A stretch of DNA of 64,000 nucleotides from Allobacillus halotolerans (GCF_028743495.1 NZ_CP117968.1), one strand, 5' to 3'. Shown: positions 34,861 through 43,687, counted from the stretch's first letter. Numbers and translations are program-made. The notes: a model not told the origin generated them from the letters alone.

Positions 34861-35841
34861 TTATTGCATAATTTTTTGTCGAATATTCTCGGCAATCAAG
34901 CCACCATGAAATCGACCATTTTCGATGAAAATTTTATTATTGTTATATCCAGCAGCTACAACACCGGCAATGTAGAGATTTTCAACATTGGTTTCCATCG
35001 TGTCAGGATCATACATCGGGCAAGCCGACTGATCGAGCTGAATACCACTTTCTCTTAAGAACGGTTGATCTGGTTGATAGCCTGTCATTGCAAAAACATA
35101 ATCTGCCTCAACCGAATGTTCCTCCCCATTTTTTTCATAAACGACATGACTTTTAGTGATTTCTTTAGGAATTGCATTAAAGTGAATCGTTGCTTTCTCA
35201 TTGCGCATCAATGAATCGAACAGCGGTAAGATCCACGGCTTAACACTGGCAGAATAATCAGAGCCTCTGTAAAGAACAGTTACTTCTGCACCTGCTTTCT
35301 CTAATTCTAATGTAGCATCCACTGCTGAATTCTTTCCGCCAATGATGACAATCTTTTTATTGAAAAAAGGATGTGCCTCTTTAAAATAATGGGAAACATG
35401 CGGTAAATGCTCACCCTTGATTCCCATGTAGTTCGGCTGTCCATAATACCCGGTAGCCATAACTACATAATCTGCTTGGTATACGTTCTCATTTTCTTTA
35501 TCATCAATCGACTGTACTTGAAAGTAATCCGATTGTTTTTGAACGTGTTGAACTTCCTCAAAGGTATTGATTCGAAGTCCTATTCGTGAAGCAACAGTTC
35601 GATAATAGTTCAATGCTTCATTTCGAATCGGCTTTTGTCTTTCGGATACAAACGGTATTTGTCCAATTTCCAATCGATCAGACGAACTAAAAAACATTTG
35701 ATGTGTCGGATAATTATATATCGCATCTACCACACTTCCTTTTTCAATGATGAGTGGGTCGATTCCGATGTTCTTCAATTCAATAGCGGTTGATAGACCA
35801 CAAGGTCCCGCACCAATAATAATTACTTTTTCCTTTTTCAT
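34861..35841 (-). CDS. bdr: Bacillithiol disulfide reductase Bdr (YpdA)
   Basis: FAD- and NADPH-dependent reductase of oxidised bacillithiol. 326 aa. N-terminal dinucleotide fold IIIGAGPCGLSTAIEL includes Cys14, the cysteine characteristic of YpdA proteins; a second NADPH fold VIIGGKNSAVDATLELE is at ~165-181; C-terminal NLYIAGVVAAGYNNNKIFIENGR (residues ~290-312) completes FAD binding. Matches the presence of bshA. Confidence 0.93.
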   Translation of the reverse strand: MKKEKVIIIGAGPCGLSTAIELKNIGIDPLIIEKGSVVDAIYNYPTHQMFFSSSDRLEIGQIPFVSERQKPIRNEALNYYRTVASRIGLRINTFEEVQHVQKQSDYFQVQSIDDKENENVYQADYVVMATGYYGQPNYMGIKGEHLPHVSHYFKEAHPFFNKKIVIIGGKNSAVDATLELEKAGAEVTVLYRGSDYSASVKPWILPLFDSLMRNEKATIHFNAIPKEITKSHVVYEKNGEEHSVEADYVFAMTGYQPDQPFLRESGIQLDQSACPMYDPDTMETNVENLYIAGVVAAGYNNNKIFIENGRFHGGLIAENIRQKIMQ

Positions 35842-35904
35842 CTTTATACACTCCTGTTAGTTAAACGCTTCTAAGCACCTATTTCATCCATTCAAATTAA
35901 ACAT

Positions 35905-35935
35905 ATAAAAAATCCTACCAAAATTAATGATAGGA
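35905..35935 (-). terminator. Second hairpin terminator downstream of gudB
   Basis: TCCTACCA / TGATAGGA stem (35913-35920 / 35928-35935); minus transcript enters TTTTTTATATG. Together with 36014-36053 it forms tandem terminators between gudB and bdr. Confidence 0.6.
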
Positions 35936-36013
35936 GAAGAAGCATACAGAATCAATCAATTAAGCTAAACTTTGTGGTCATTACGTTCTTCGTTTATTTA
36001 GGGCCCACAAAGA

Positions 36014-36053
36014 CAATAAAAAGCCAATGAACGTATATTCCATCCATTGGCTA
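36014..36053 (-). terminator. Terminator of gudB
   Basis: AGCCAATG (36022-36029) / CATTGGCT (36045-36052), followed in the minus transcript by TTTTTATTG, 22 nt after the gudB stop codon. Confidence 0.8.
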
Positions 36054-36074
36054 TATTGATAAATAAACAAAATA

Positions 36075-37346
36075 TTAAATCCAACCTCTATATCTTGCTG
36101 CTTCTGTCGCTCTCCGTACACCAACCATATATGCCGCTAAACGCATATCGATTTGACGATTCTGAGAGGTTGTGTATACATTATTGAAAGAACGAACAAG
36201 TACTTCACGAAGTTTCTCTTGAACCTCTTCGTCTTTCCAGTAATATCCTTGGTTATTTTGTACCCATTCAAAATAAGATACAGTAACTCCGCCAGAGGAT
36301 GCAAGAACATCCGGCACAAGCAAGATTCCACGCTCTGTCAATATTTTAGTCGCTTCTAATGTTGTTGGACCATTCGCTGCTTCAACAACAATATCTGCTT
36401 TGATATTGTGAGCATTTTCTTCTGTAATCTGATTTTGTACAGCTGCAGGAACCAAAATATCCGTATCCAGTTCAAGCATTTCTTGGTTTGTGATTGTGTC
36501 ATCAAACAGATTGGTTACAGTTCCGAAGCTATCTCTTCTATCCAATAGATAGTCTATATCCAATCCGTCTGGGTCGTGTAATGCACCTTCAGCATCAGAA
36601 ATGGCAATGACTTTAGCACCCATGTCGTGCATAAACTTCGCTAAGAAACTGCCCGCATTTCCGAAGCCTTGTACAATAACTCTCGCTCCTTTAACACTAA
36701 TTCCGCGCTTTTTCGCTGCTTCTTCGATACAAATTGTTACACCTTTTGCTGTAGCAGATTCCCGTCCGTGAGAACCACCAAGTACAATTGGTTTTCCAGT
36801 AATGAAACCAGGACTGTTGAATTCGTCAATTCGACTATACTCATCCATCATCCAAGCCATGATCTGTGAGTTTGTGAAGACGTCAGGAGCTGGAATGTCC
36901 TTCGTCGGTCCAACTACTTGAGAGAGTGCACGAACATAACCTCTACTCAATGCCTCTAATTCACGAAAAGACATTTCTCTTGGATCACAAATGATTCCAC
37001 CTTTACCTCCACCATATGGAAGGTCGACAATTCCGGATTTTAACGTCATCCAAATGGACAAGGCACTAACTTCCTTTTCAGTCACATTCGGATGGAAACG
37101 TACGCCACCTTTTGTCGGTCCAATGGCATCATTGTGCTGTGCCCGGTAACCCGTAAACACTTTTGTTTTTCCATCATCCATCCGTACTGGAATCCGAACA
37201 GTAATCATCCGCATTGGCTCTTTCATCAACTCAAATGCTTCGTTCGGATAGCCTAATTTATCTAAAGCTTCCTTAATCACTTCTTGGGTGGATAATAAAA
37301 TATCATTTTTTTCGTTTTTGGAATCTGCTGAATTTTCGGCTACCAT
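36075..37346 (-). CDS. gudB: NAD-specific glutamate dehydrogenase
   Basis: Catabolic oxidative deamination of glutamate. 423 aa, like B. subtilis GudB/RocG. Visible: PVRMDDGKTKVFTGYRAQHN (~54-73), the catalytic-lysine region VDLPYGGGKGGI (~111-122) and the Rossmann GFGNAGSFLAK (~228-238). Named gudB by synteny with bdr and mecB; sequence alone does not separate it from RocG. No sign of the 9-bp duplication that inactivates gudB in laboratory B. subtilis. Confidence 0.93.
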   Translation of the reverse strand: MVAENSADSKNEKNDILLSTQEVIKEALDKLGYPNEAFELMKEPMRMITVRIPVRMDDGKTKVFTGYRAQHNDAIGPTKGGVRFHPNVTEKEVSALSIWMTLKSGIVDLPYGGGKGGIICDPREMSFRELEALSRGYVRALSQVVGPTKDIPAPDVFTNSQIMAWMMDEYSRIDEFNSPGFITGKPIVLGGSHGRESATAKGVTICIEEAAKKRGISVKGARVIVQGFGNAGSFLAKFMHDMGAKVIAISDAEGALHDPDGLDIDYLLDRRDSFGTVTNLFDDTITNQEMLELDTDILVPAAVQNQITEENAHNIKADIVVEAANGPTTLEATKILTERGILLVPDVLASSGGVTVSYFEWVQNNQGYYWKDEEVQEKLREVLVRSFNNVYTTSQNRQIDMRLAAYMVGVRRATEAARYRGWI

Positions 37347-37454
37347 TCATTTACCTCCTAAAATTAAGCAACCTATATCGATCATTAAACAGGCTTTCAA
37401 TGATTAGTATACATCCAATATAACTTTATGCAACCATAATTTATGAGATTTTTA

Positions 37455-38387
37455 TCAATAATTTTTCATAGCTAAACGAACCAATTTTTCCAACATATCC
37501 TCGTAGCTTAAACCAATTGCTGCAGCTGCATCTGGATATAAACTTGTCGGAGTCATACCGGGTAAAGTATTAACCTCCAAGATAATCGGTTCGCCTTGAT
37601 TATTCAAAATAAAGTCCACACGTGAATAGGATTCGCAACCTAATGCCTGGTGTGCCTTAACAGCCAAGGATTGAATACGGTTTGTCAGCGACTCTGCAAT
37701 ATTTGCAGGAACAATATGTTGACTCCCGCCTTCACTATATTTTGCTTCATAATCATAATATTTATTTTTAGGGATAATTTCAATGATTGGCAAAGCTTCT
37801 TCTTCACCCTGATCGCCAAAAACAGACACTGTCAACTCTCTACCTTCAACAAAGTCTTCAACAATCAATTGATCATCATGTGAAAAAGCAAGATGAAGGG
37901 CTTTTTCAACTTCTTCCTGTTGATGAACGAACGTTAGCCCTAGTGTTGAACCTTCTTGATTCGGTTTAATGACGAATGGATAGTCAAACGTCTCGATCAC
38001 TGTTTGATAAATTTCTTTGATGTTCATTTTTTTGCTAAACGTCTGACTTCGAGCAATCGGTAACCCTTCATTTGCAAAAATTTGCTTTGCTCGGGATTTA
38101 TCCATAGCTAAAGAGGAAGCAAGAACACCCGAGCCGAGATATGGGAGATCCAACAATTCCAAGAAACCTTGAACCCTTCCATCTTCCCCTTGTTTACCGT
38201 GTAATCCAATTAATACAAAATCTACATTTTCTAAATCGTTGATATGTTGAGTAAGTTTGGCGGGATTAAAGTCAATCGCAACGACATCGTGTCCTAAATG
38301 GCGAAGCGCTTTGATCATACCTTCTCCTGTTGATAAAGATACTTCTCTTTCTTTCGATGTCCCACCATATAAAACTGCAATTCTCAT
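37455..38387 (-). CDS. ddl: D-alanine-D-alanine ligase
   Basis: ATP-grasp enzyme making the D-Ala-D-Ala dipeptide of peptidoglycan. 310 aa, the shorter DdlB-like class. GGTSKEREVSLSTG (~8-21), the HGKQGEDGRVQGFLELL loop (~64-80), KPNQEGSTLGL and the C-terminal EVNTLPGMTPTSLYP are diagnostic. 21 nt downstream of mecB. In B. subtilis ddl is elsewhere on the chromosome, so this location is a lineage difference. Confidence 0.96.
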   Translation of the reverse strand: MRIAVLYGGTSKEREVSLSTGEGMIKALRHLGHDVVAIDFNPAKLTQHINDLENVDFVLIGLHGKQGEDGRVQGFLELLDLPYLGSGVLASSLAMDKSRAKQIFANEGLPIARSQTFSKKMNIKEIYQTVIETFDYPFVIKPNQEGSTLGLTFVHQQEEVEKALHLAFSHDDQLIVEDFVEGRELTVSVFGDQGEEEALPIIEIIPKNKYYDYEAKYSEGGSQHIVPANIAESLTNRIQSLAVKAHQALGCESYSRVDFILNNQGEPIILEVNTLPGMTPTSLYPDAAAAIGLSYEDMLEKLVRLAMKNY

Positions 38388-38408
38388 CCTGTCACCCTTT
38401 ATTCAGAT

Positions 38409-38981
38409 TTAAAAATACTTTTGAATGATTTCAAAGGCATTTTGTTCAACTATACATTTCCCATATTCATTCAGTACATAAGAAGTCATTGTCGATGGAG
38501 AAGAAAATTCTGATACCATCGAGATAATTTCCTCTTTTGATTGGTCATTTAGTTCTTCATCATGTATTTTGACGAAATAATAGCCTTCATAATAATACAG
38601 AGATGCTTGACGTTCAGTAAGCTTCTTAAATGAACCAGCGGCTTGAATGACATCTTCAAAATCATCAAACACAAACATCAATTCTTTGCTCTCATCCATA
38701 GTGACTTTCAACTCGATGAAATCTTCATTCGACATTCCTTCGTTATTTTGAGTAACTACAATTACCATACCTTGAGCTTGCAACATATAAACCTGAACGA
38801 CTAATTTTCCATCCAGTTCAATACCGAGTTCGTCGCAAGCTTCATATAACATATCTTGAAAAAGCTCGTTAGCTTTTGGTAAGTTGTTCCACAATTCTTC
38901 TTTAGAGTATCCGCGTTCCTTTAGATCATTGTATGTCAAAAAAATTTTGAATTGGTTAACGCTTAATCTCTCTAAACGCAC
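38409..38981 (-). CDS. mecB: ClpC adaptor MecB (MecA paralogue, YpbH)
   Basis: 190 aa. N-terminal domain begins MRLERLSVNQFKIFLTYNDL and recognises substrates in MecA proteins; the C-terminal domain binds ClpC. The family DDFEDVIQAAGSF-type segment (~103-116) is present. Synteny with gudB and ypbD-recQ identifies it as MecB/YpbH rather than MecA. Co-transcribed with ddl. Confidence 0.88.
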   Translation of the reverse strand: MRLERLSVNQFKIFLTYNDLKERGYSKEELWNNLPKANELFQDMLYEACDELGIELDGKLVVQVYMLQAQGMVIVVTQNNEGMSNEDFIELKVTMDESKELMFVFDDFEDVIQAAGSFKKLTERQASLYYYEGYYFVKIHDEELNDQSKEEIISMVSEFSSPSTMTSYVLNEYGKCIVEQNAFEIIQKYF

Positions 38982-39118
38982 GTAACCACCCCCAAAAGTA
39001 TTTTATACTACTATATGATTTCATCCAACAAATAAAGCCTGGTCAAAATCAAAAAGTCATAATTCCTTATTTTAAAGCATCCAACCAACATTAAAAAGAG
39101 CTTGCCCCGATTTTATGT

Positions 39119-39150
39119 ACAAAACGGACTCCAGTCGCTTAACTGGAGTC
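39119..39150 (-). terminator. Terminator of the CBS-ACT gene
   Basis: GACTCCAGT (39127-39135) / ACTGGAGTC (39142-39150); minus transcript continues CGTTTTG. An outer AAAGAGCTT / AAGCTCTTT pairing may extend the structure. Confidence 0.7.
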
Positions 39151-39157
39151 ACTTTCA

Positions 39158-39793
39158 TTAAAGCTCTTTCACATCCAATATTCGAAAACCATTCTTTTCG
39201 AGCTCATCGATAAACTGCTGTGTGTTTTCTTTCGTATCGATTTTAATAACGATCCTCCTTGTTAATTTACCTGTTTCATCGAACGTCGTCAATGAAATCA
39301 CATTTACTTGGTAAGAACGAATAATATCAGTCAATCTGTATAATATACCTTCTTGCTCAGTTGTTGAAAATGTAATACGTGTCCCTTGTTTTTTCATTCC
39401 AAAGACACTTTCGAATTGTTCGATGACATCGTATCTTGTGACGATTCCCAAAAACGTGTTGTCATGATCGACTACTGCAATAATCGGTGCGCCTTTTAAT
39501 GTGGTGAAAGCACTTTCGAATACTTCGTCTTTATGAACATAGACATTTTCATTGCTGAGCACCTCATTAACACGATGATTTTCTAAAAATAATTGCTTGT
39601 TCTCTTCAACGATCTCAAAATAATGTTCATAAATTCGTTGCTTCGTAATCATTCCTTTATATTTTCCTTGTTCGACAACTGGCATACCTTCAATATCATT
39701 TTTATTGAATATATCTAATACTTCTTGCAGTGTTTCTTCGCCTTCAACGAAAAGACACTGGGTTTTTGGCATCATCACACTTCTGACAAACAC
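39158..39793 (-). CDS. CBS-pair plus ACT-domain protein (AcuB-like)
   Basis: 211 aa from a GTG at 39793 that has GGAGG 7 nt upstream; the ATG two codons earlier is too close to the ribosome site. Two CBS motifs (~1-60 and ~75-135, with GMPVVEQGKYKGMITKQ and FLGIVTRYDVIEQF) are followed by an ACT domain (RITFSTTEQEGILYRLTDII, ~140-205). The architecture resembles AcuB, but acuA/acuC are not adjacent and sequence likeness is only moderate. Probably senses an adenylate or amino acid ligand. Confidence 0.75.
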   Translation of the reverse strand: MFVRSVMMPKTQCLFVEGEETLQEVLDIFNKNDIEGMPVVEQGKYKGMITKQRIYEHYFEIVEENKQLFLENHRVNEVLSNENVYVHKDEVFESAFTTLKGAPIIAVVDHDNTFLGIVTRYDVIEQFESVFGMKKQGTRITFSTTEQEGILYRLTDIIRSYQVNVISLTTFDETGKLTRRIVIKIDTKENTQQFIDELEKNGFRILDVKEL

Positions 39794-39914
39794 AGGCATT
39801 CCTCCTTTTTCGACTGTTATGATAGTATTCAACATCCAATCGAAAGAGTCCTTCTATCTTCTGAATTTTGATGTTCTATTTCTGCTGTAAAAATTCTTTC
39901 ATCTACATGAATAT

Positions 39915-40154
39915 TTATAAATAAAAAAAAGGGATTGATAAGATCAATAGTATAAAAACAATAACCATTCCGTTTAGAAATAAATGAGAAAAGAAAAATT
40001 CTTTGTCAACAGTCTCTTTTTGGGCTCTATGGTTTCTCCGGGTTTTACGTTCCCGTCGACTCGGAAGTGTTACATCATCCATGATTTCACTTTGTTGTGT
40101 TGTGAGGATTTGCTTGTCTAATTCAACTGATTTCTTTGCTTCTTGCATATCCAA
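39915..40154 (-). CDS. Short membrane protein, possible truncated YpbE
   Basis: 79 aa: acidic-then-basic cytoplasmic part with LPSRRERKTRRNHRAQ (~30-45) and one C-terminal membrane helix (~58-77). It occupies the ypbE slot after ypbD; YpbE of B. subtilis starts with a similar charged segment plus helix but continues into an external LysM domain (~240 aa). Here translation stops right after the helix, at a T-rich stretch. I cannot find LysM sequence in the other frames of the 79 nt that follow the stop. Confidence 0.55.
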   Translation of the reverse strand: MDMQEAKKSVELDKQILTTQQSEIMDDVTLPSRRERKTRRNHRAQKETVDKEFFFSHLFLNGMVIVFILLILSIPFFYL

Positions 40155-40739
40155 TCACCTCAATCGATATCGATAATATATTCCCAGCAAAAAGTCGATC
40201 CAAATATGTGCTACGATTGGCACGAGTAAGTTGCCGGTTATCTCATACATATAGCCAATCAGGAAGGACAAGAGGATAACAGAAACCAATAATACAGGCT
40301 TACGTAAGTATCTCACGTGAACGAGAGCAAAAATAGAACTTGCTACTATATACCCTAATTCTGTATGAATAACGCCACGAAAAAGGAATTCTTCGGATAC
40401 ACCAATGACAGTAGCCAACAAAAAGATTTGACCAGCATTTAGGGAACGGAAGATTTTTTCATTCACACCACCGTCGTCCCAGTGTTTCTTTGGGACGAAC
40501 CGTATAAGAAGCAGATCAATGATCACCACAACGGTTCCGGGAATAAGCCCGTAAAGAAAAATCTCCATCCATTGAAAATCAAATAATCCAAATAATTCAT
40601 TCCAAGAAAATAGAAAAAAACTAGCAATGGCCGCCAAAAATAAAAAGATCAATTGAGATGCGACAACATTCCAAACGAGTTCTTGATCGGTTAGTTCCTG
40701 GATTAACTCAGCTTGCTTTTTTCTTTTCTTTTGTCCCAT
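40155..40739 (-). CDS. ypbD: CPBP-family intramembrane protease YpbD
   Basis: 194 aa, mostly membrane. The Abi/CPBP motifs are present: SEEFLFRGVI (EExxxR, ~108-117), a histidine in ALVHVRYL (~138-145) and the HIWIDFLLG motif (~176-184). Substrate unknown; relatives include Rce1-type proteases and bacteriocin-immunity proteins. Tightly packed between recQ (4 nt) and the YpbE-like gene (0 nt). Confidence 0.82.
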   Translation of the reverse strand: MGQKKRKKQAELIQELTDQELVWNVVASQLIFLFLAAIASFFLFSWNELFGLFDFQWMEIFLYGLIPGTVVVIIDLLLIRFVPKKHWDDGGVNEKIFRSLNAGQIFLLATVIGVSEEFLFRGVIHTELGYIVASSIFALVHVRYLRKPVLLVSVILLSFLIGYMYEITGNLLVPIVAHIWIDFLLGIYYRYRLR

Positions 40740-40743
40740 TTAC

Positions 40744-42213
40744 TCACCCTCTAATTAGCAATTCATCAAGTAATGCTTTCCAGTTTTTTTGTATAGATCT
40801 CTCTTTCTTTTGGTAGGATTCAAAAGTATGTCGCCAATTCTCTAGTCGGAAATCACAGGAATCACAACATTCATATTGAGCCTTGGTTACTTCTTTCTGA
40901 AAATGATAAAACAGACCAACGCGGCGGCATGTAGCTGATTTGATCCAATCGACTAGTTTGAATATGCTCTGTTGTTTGATCCTTTCCCGTTCATCTCTGT
41001 ATTGGATAATTTCCCTTCTTCGATCGTCTTGATGAAGTTGTTGATGTTGTTCTGTTTGCAGTTCTAAAAACCGTATCTTCGTTTCATTCAAATAATCTTC
41101 CAGTTGCCCGTTTAGATTCTCCCTAAGAAATAAGTTCACTTCATCTTCTGTAGGCAATTCAGTCTGTATCAGTTGGAAAGGTAGAAATTCGTCTCCTGGA
41201 GCATACAGTAATATCGAAACACTTTGTTCACCGTCTCTCCCCGCTCTTCCAACCTCCTGAATAAAAGATTCGATTGTGGCAGGCATATGGTAATGGATCA
41301 CTAGACGAATGTTTGATTTATTGACACCCATACCAAAAGCACTCGTACAGCAAATGATATCCAATTGATTGTTCATAAACTGTTGCTGAATCAACAACCG
41401 CTCATCTTGTTCCATCCCACCATGGTAATAAGCGACTCGCCGGTCAGGGAATTTTGTTTGCAGCAACCGGCTTATAGACTCGCTCACTTTTCGAGAAGAG
41501 AAATAAATCATTGTCGGGATACTCTTTTGCTCAATCAATTCAATCAACCGTTCGTCTTTTCGATTCGGAATCACTTCATCTACTGAAAATGTTATATTTG
41601 GTCGATCAATTGGGTAGATGAGCTGCTTCATGGGAAGTTCTAATTGCTTGATGATATCTTGACGAATGGAAGGTGTTGCTGTTGCGCTTAGTGCCAGTAC
41701 AGTTGGGTTGTTAAATTTTTTAATGACATCCTTAAGCCGTAAAAAATCTGGTCGAAATTCATGTCCCCATTGACTGATACAGTGTGCTTCATCAATGACA
41801 AAGTAATCAATTTTTTTGTTTGATAGTACTTGTTGCACTTGCTCTTGTTGTAGCATTTCTGGTGAACAATAAAGTAATTTATAGGCACCTAGTTGGTTCA
41901 TGACGGCTAATTTCTGTTTGGCACTCATCATGCTGTTTAAGCTTGCCACCCGCTTAATCCCTTGTGCTTTCAATAGTTTGACTTGATCGATCATTAACGA
42001 AATTAGTGGAGAAACAACAATGGTCAAACCTTCCCCGATTAAAGCTGGAAGCTGATAACATATGGACTTACCACTTCCAGTCGGTAAAGTGGCCAATGTA
42101 TGATTTCCATTCCTAATAGATTCAATGATCTCTCGTTGACCAAATCGGAATTGTTTATAGCCAAATAGTTTGATTAACGCATGTTCGATATCATGAGGTG
42201 CTGTTGAGTTCAT
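40744..42213 (-). CDS. recQ: RecQ-family ATP-dependent DNA helicase
   Basis: 489 aa. Helicase motifs: FRFGQREIIES, ATLPTGSGKSICYQLP (Walker A, ~41-56), DEAHCISQWGHEFRPDF (~138-154), SATATPSIRQDI and QEVGRAGRDGE. A Cys cluster (CRR...CCDSCD) near residues 425-460 is the zinc-binding part. There is no HRDC domain, as in the short B. subtilis RecS/YpbC, so the enzyme is of the short class. Follows ypbB by 5 nt. Confidence 0.93.
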   Translation of the reverse strand: MNSTAPHDIEHALIKLFGYKQFRFGQREIIESIRNGNHTLATLPTGSGKSICYQLPALIGEGLTIVVSPLISLMIDQVKLLKAQGIKRVASLNSMMSAKQKLAVMNQLGAYKLLYCSPEMLQQEQVQQVLSNKKIDYFVIDEAHCISQWGHEFRPDFLRLKDVIKKFNNPTVLALSATATPSIRQDIIKQLELPMKQLIYPIDRPNITFSVDEVIPNRKDERLIELIEQKSIPTMIYFSSRKVSESISRLLQTKFPDRRVAYYHGGMEQDERLLIQQQFMNNQLDIICCTSAFGMGVNKSNIRLVIHYHMPATIESFIQEVGRAGRDGEQSVSILLYAPGDEFLPFQLIQTELPTEDEVNLFLRENLNGQLEDYLNETKIRFLELQTEQHQQLHQDDRRREIIQYRDERERIKQQSIFKLVDWIKSATCRRVGLFYHFQKEVTKAQYECCDSCDFRLENWRHTFESYQKKERSIQKNWKALLDELLIRG

Positions 42214-42218
42214 CTGTA

Positions 42219-43259
42219 TTACTCCTTATCATCATTCATAGTGGCAATAGCCAAGCGGATGTGGAAATAATCGATTTCTTCATGGAGTCGTTCTTTGATA
42301 GGTTTCAATTTTCTAGTCGATGTATTTTGTATGGCTTCCTGAATTTGATCTAAAACTTGTTCGGAAATGAATGAATAAATATTGAAATTTTTCTTATGCG
42401 TTGCAATTTCCACAAAGTGATCTTGAATCGTACTGACTTTTAACTGGCGAAGGGAAGCAATTTCATCAAGCGTATGTCCAGCCTGATAAAGGTCAAATGT
42501 TTCTTGCGCTGAAGCGGTTAGTCGGTTCGTTTTTTTCCAAATTAACCTTGTGAGTAATGAATACTGCTCAGGATGTTCTGTGATTGTCTCAAGAATGTTA
42601 TGGATTGCGGCGATCGACTGAAGATGTAGATCTTCTTTGTAAACATTTTCTTCATCGGCGATTTGCTGTTCACTCATACCCACCCGATCATATCCGGAAC
42701 ATTGTTTTAGCAAAACCGTAGCAAGGCAATCATCAATCGTTGATAAAACGGTATGTAATTCACCATATAGTTGCTCAGCAATCGTGTCGAACTGCATGGA
42801 ATAATCTCGTAAAAGTTCTCTCACTTTCGCTTGAATATATGATTGGTCTACGATTGGAATAAACTTATTCTCTTCATGAATGAGCATTGAAACCGTTTGA
42901 ATTAATAGGAATAGACCTTGCTTGAACTCTCGGTCAATTTGATGGTATTTATGTCCTTTCATCTGATAATAACTTTGAAGACGCTTACCACTGAGATATT
43001 GATCACCTTGTTCTGTCAATAGTGCTTGGTCATTCGCCACTTGAATATAATGGTTTTCTATTAAATCCTTCACATGATTATTGAAAGTCGTTTTTTTCAA
43101 TTTACGATCGATACCATAAAAATTTTCGATTTGAAAAAGATATGCATCTTGCAATGTCTGAGCTGATTTTTTACCTTTTAACAAGTGAAATACTGCATTT
43201 ACTGATCGTTCATGTTCTAACTTTTTGAATAAAAATAATAACAATTCTCGATAATGCAT
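42219..43259 (-). CDS. ypbB: Helix-turn-helix protein YpbB
   Basis: 346 aa, mostly helical, no enzyme motif. The C-terminal third has a helix-turn-helix like segment ETFDLYQAGHTLDEIASLRQ then STIQDHFVEIA, as in the YpbB family (PF14493), which is usually next to recQ. Start at ATG 43259, with AAGGAG 6 nt upstream; the frame start at 43307 is not supported. Possibly assists RecQ; this is inferred from conserved linkage. Confidence 0.82.
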   Translation of the reverse strand: MHYRELLLFLFKKLEHERSVNAVFHLLKGKKSAQTLQDAYLFQIENFYGIDRKLKKTTFNNHVKDLIENHYIQVANDQALLTEQGDQYLSGKRLQSYYQMKGHKYHQIDREFKQGLFLLIQTVSMLIHEENKFIPIVDQSYIQAKVRELLRDYSMQFDTIAEQLYGELHTVLSTIDDCLATVLLKQCSGYDRVGMSEQQIADEENVYKEDLHLQSIAAIHNILETITEHPEQYSLLTRLIWKKTNRLTASAQETFDLYQAGHTLDEIASLRQLKVSTIQDHFVEIATHKKNFNIYSFISEQVLDQIQEAIQNTSTRKLKPIKERLHEEIDYFHIRLAIATMNDDKE

Positions 43260-43327
43260 GGTGAACTCCTTACAATCAATGCAATTTTTAAGTTCCTCGA
43301 AATACATCGAACATTGTCTGTGCCTTT

Positions 43328-43336
43328 ATTATATCA
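43328..43336 (-). promoter_or_regulatory. Predicted extended -10 promoter of ypbB-recQ
   Basis: Minus strand TGATATAAT (TG-n-TATAAT). The -35 is poor. It lies next to the fer promoter in the divergent gap. Confidence 0.45.
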
Positions 43337-43341
43337 ATTTA

Positions 43342-43370
43342 TTGAATTAAATGGTGCCAATAATTACAAT
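43342..43370 (+). promoter_or_regulatory. Predicted sigma-A promoter of fer
   Basis: -35 TTGAAT (43342-43347), 17-nt spacer, -10 TACAAT (43365-43370); the ATG follows at 43403 with GGAGG between. Confidence 0.6.
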
Positions 43371-43402
43371 GAAACAATGAAATGTTTTTTCGGAGGATAA
43401 TT

Positions 43403-43654
43403 ATGGCCAAATATACAATCGTCGATCAAGATACATGCATTGCTTGTGGTGCATGTGGAGCAACGTCACCGGAGGTATTCGATTACAACGATGAGGGTGT
43501 TGCATTTTCGCTATTAGATGACAATAAAGGAAACAAACCAATACCCGCCGAGTGGATGGAAGACGTTGAAGATGCATTTGAAGGATGTCCAACAGAATCG
43601 ATTCGATTAGCGGAAGCTCCCTTTGAAGGAGATCCGAATAAATTTGAGGATTGA
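43403..43654 (+). CDS. fer: 4Fe-4S ferredoxin
   Basis: 83 aa, acidic. One [4Fe-4S] cluster with ligands Cys12, Cys15, Cys18 (CIACGACG) and Cys62 (GCPTES), the Bacillus monocluster pattern. Start at 43403 with GGAGG 6 nt upstream; the frame opening at 43382 adds residues overlapping the leader. Electron donor, for example to P450 or desaturase systems in B. subtilis. Divergent from ypbB as in B. subtilis. Confidence 0.96.
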   Translation: MAKYTIVDQDTCIACGACGATSPEVFDYNDEGVAFSLLDDNKGNKPIPAEWMEDVEDAFEGCPTESIRLAEAPFEGDPNKFED

Positions 43655-43658
43655 CTCT

Positions 43659-43672
43659 GGCTATATATAGCC
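43659..43672. promoter_or_regulatory. Perfect 14-bp palindrome in the fer-ppa gap
   Basis: GGCTATATATAGCC, 4 nt after the fer stop and lying in the spacer of a possible -35 TTGACT (43651-43656) / -10 TATTAA (43673-43678) promoter. Possible operator or minimal hairpin; no T-run. Confidence 0.35.
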
Positions 43673-43687
43673 TATTAAAGTAAATAT

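Noticed and set aside
36075..37346. Inactivating 9-bp duplication in gudB as in laboratory B. subtilis
   Set aside because: The reading frame and conserved motifs are intact, with no tandem duplication seen.
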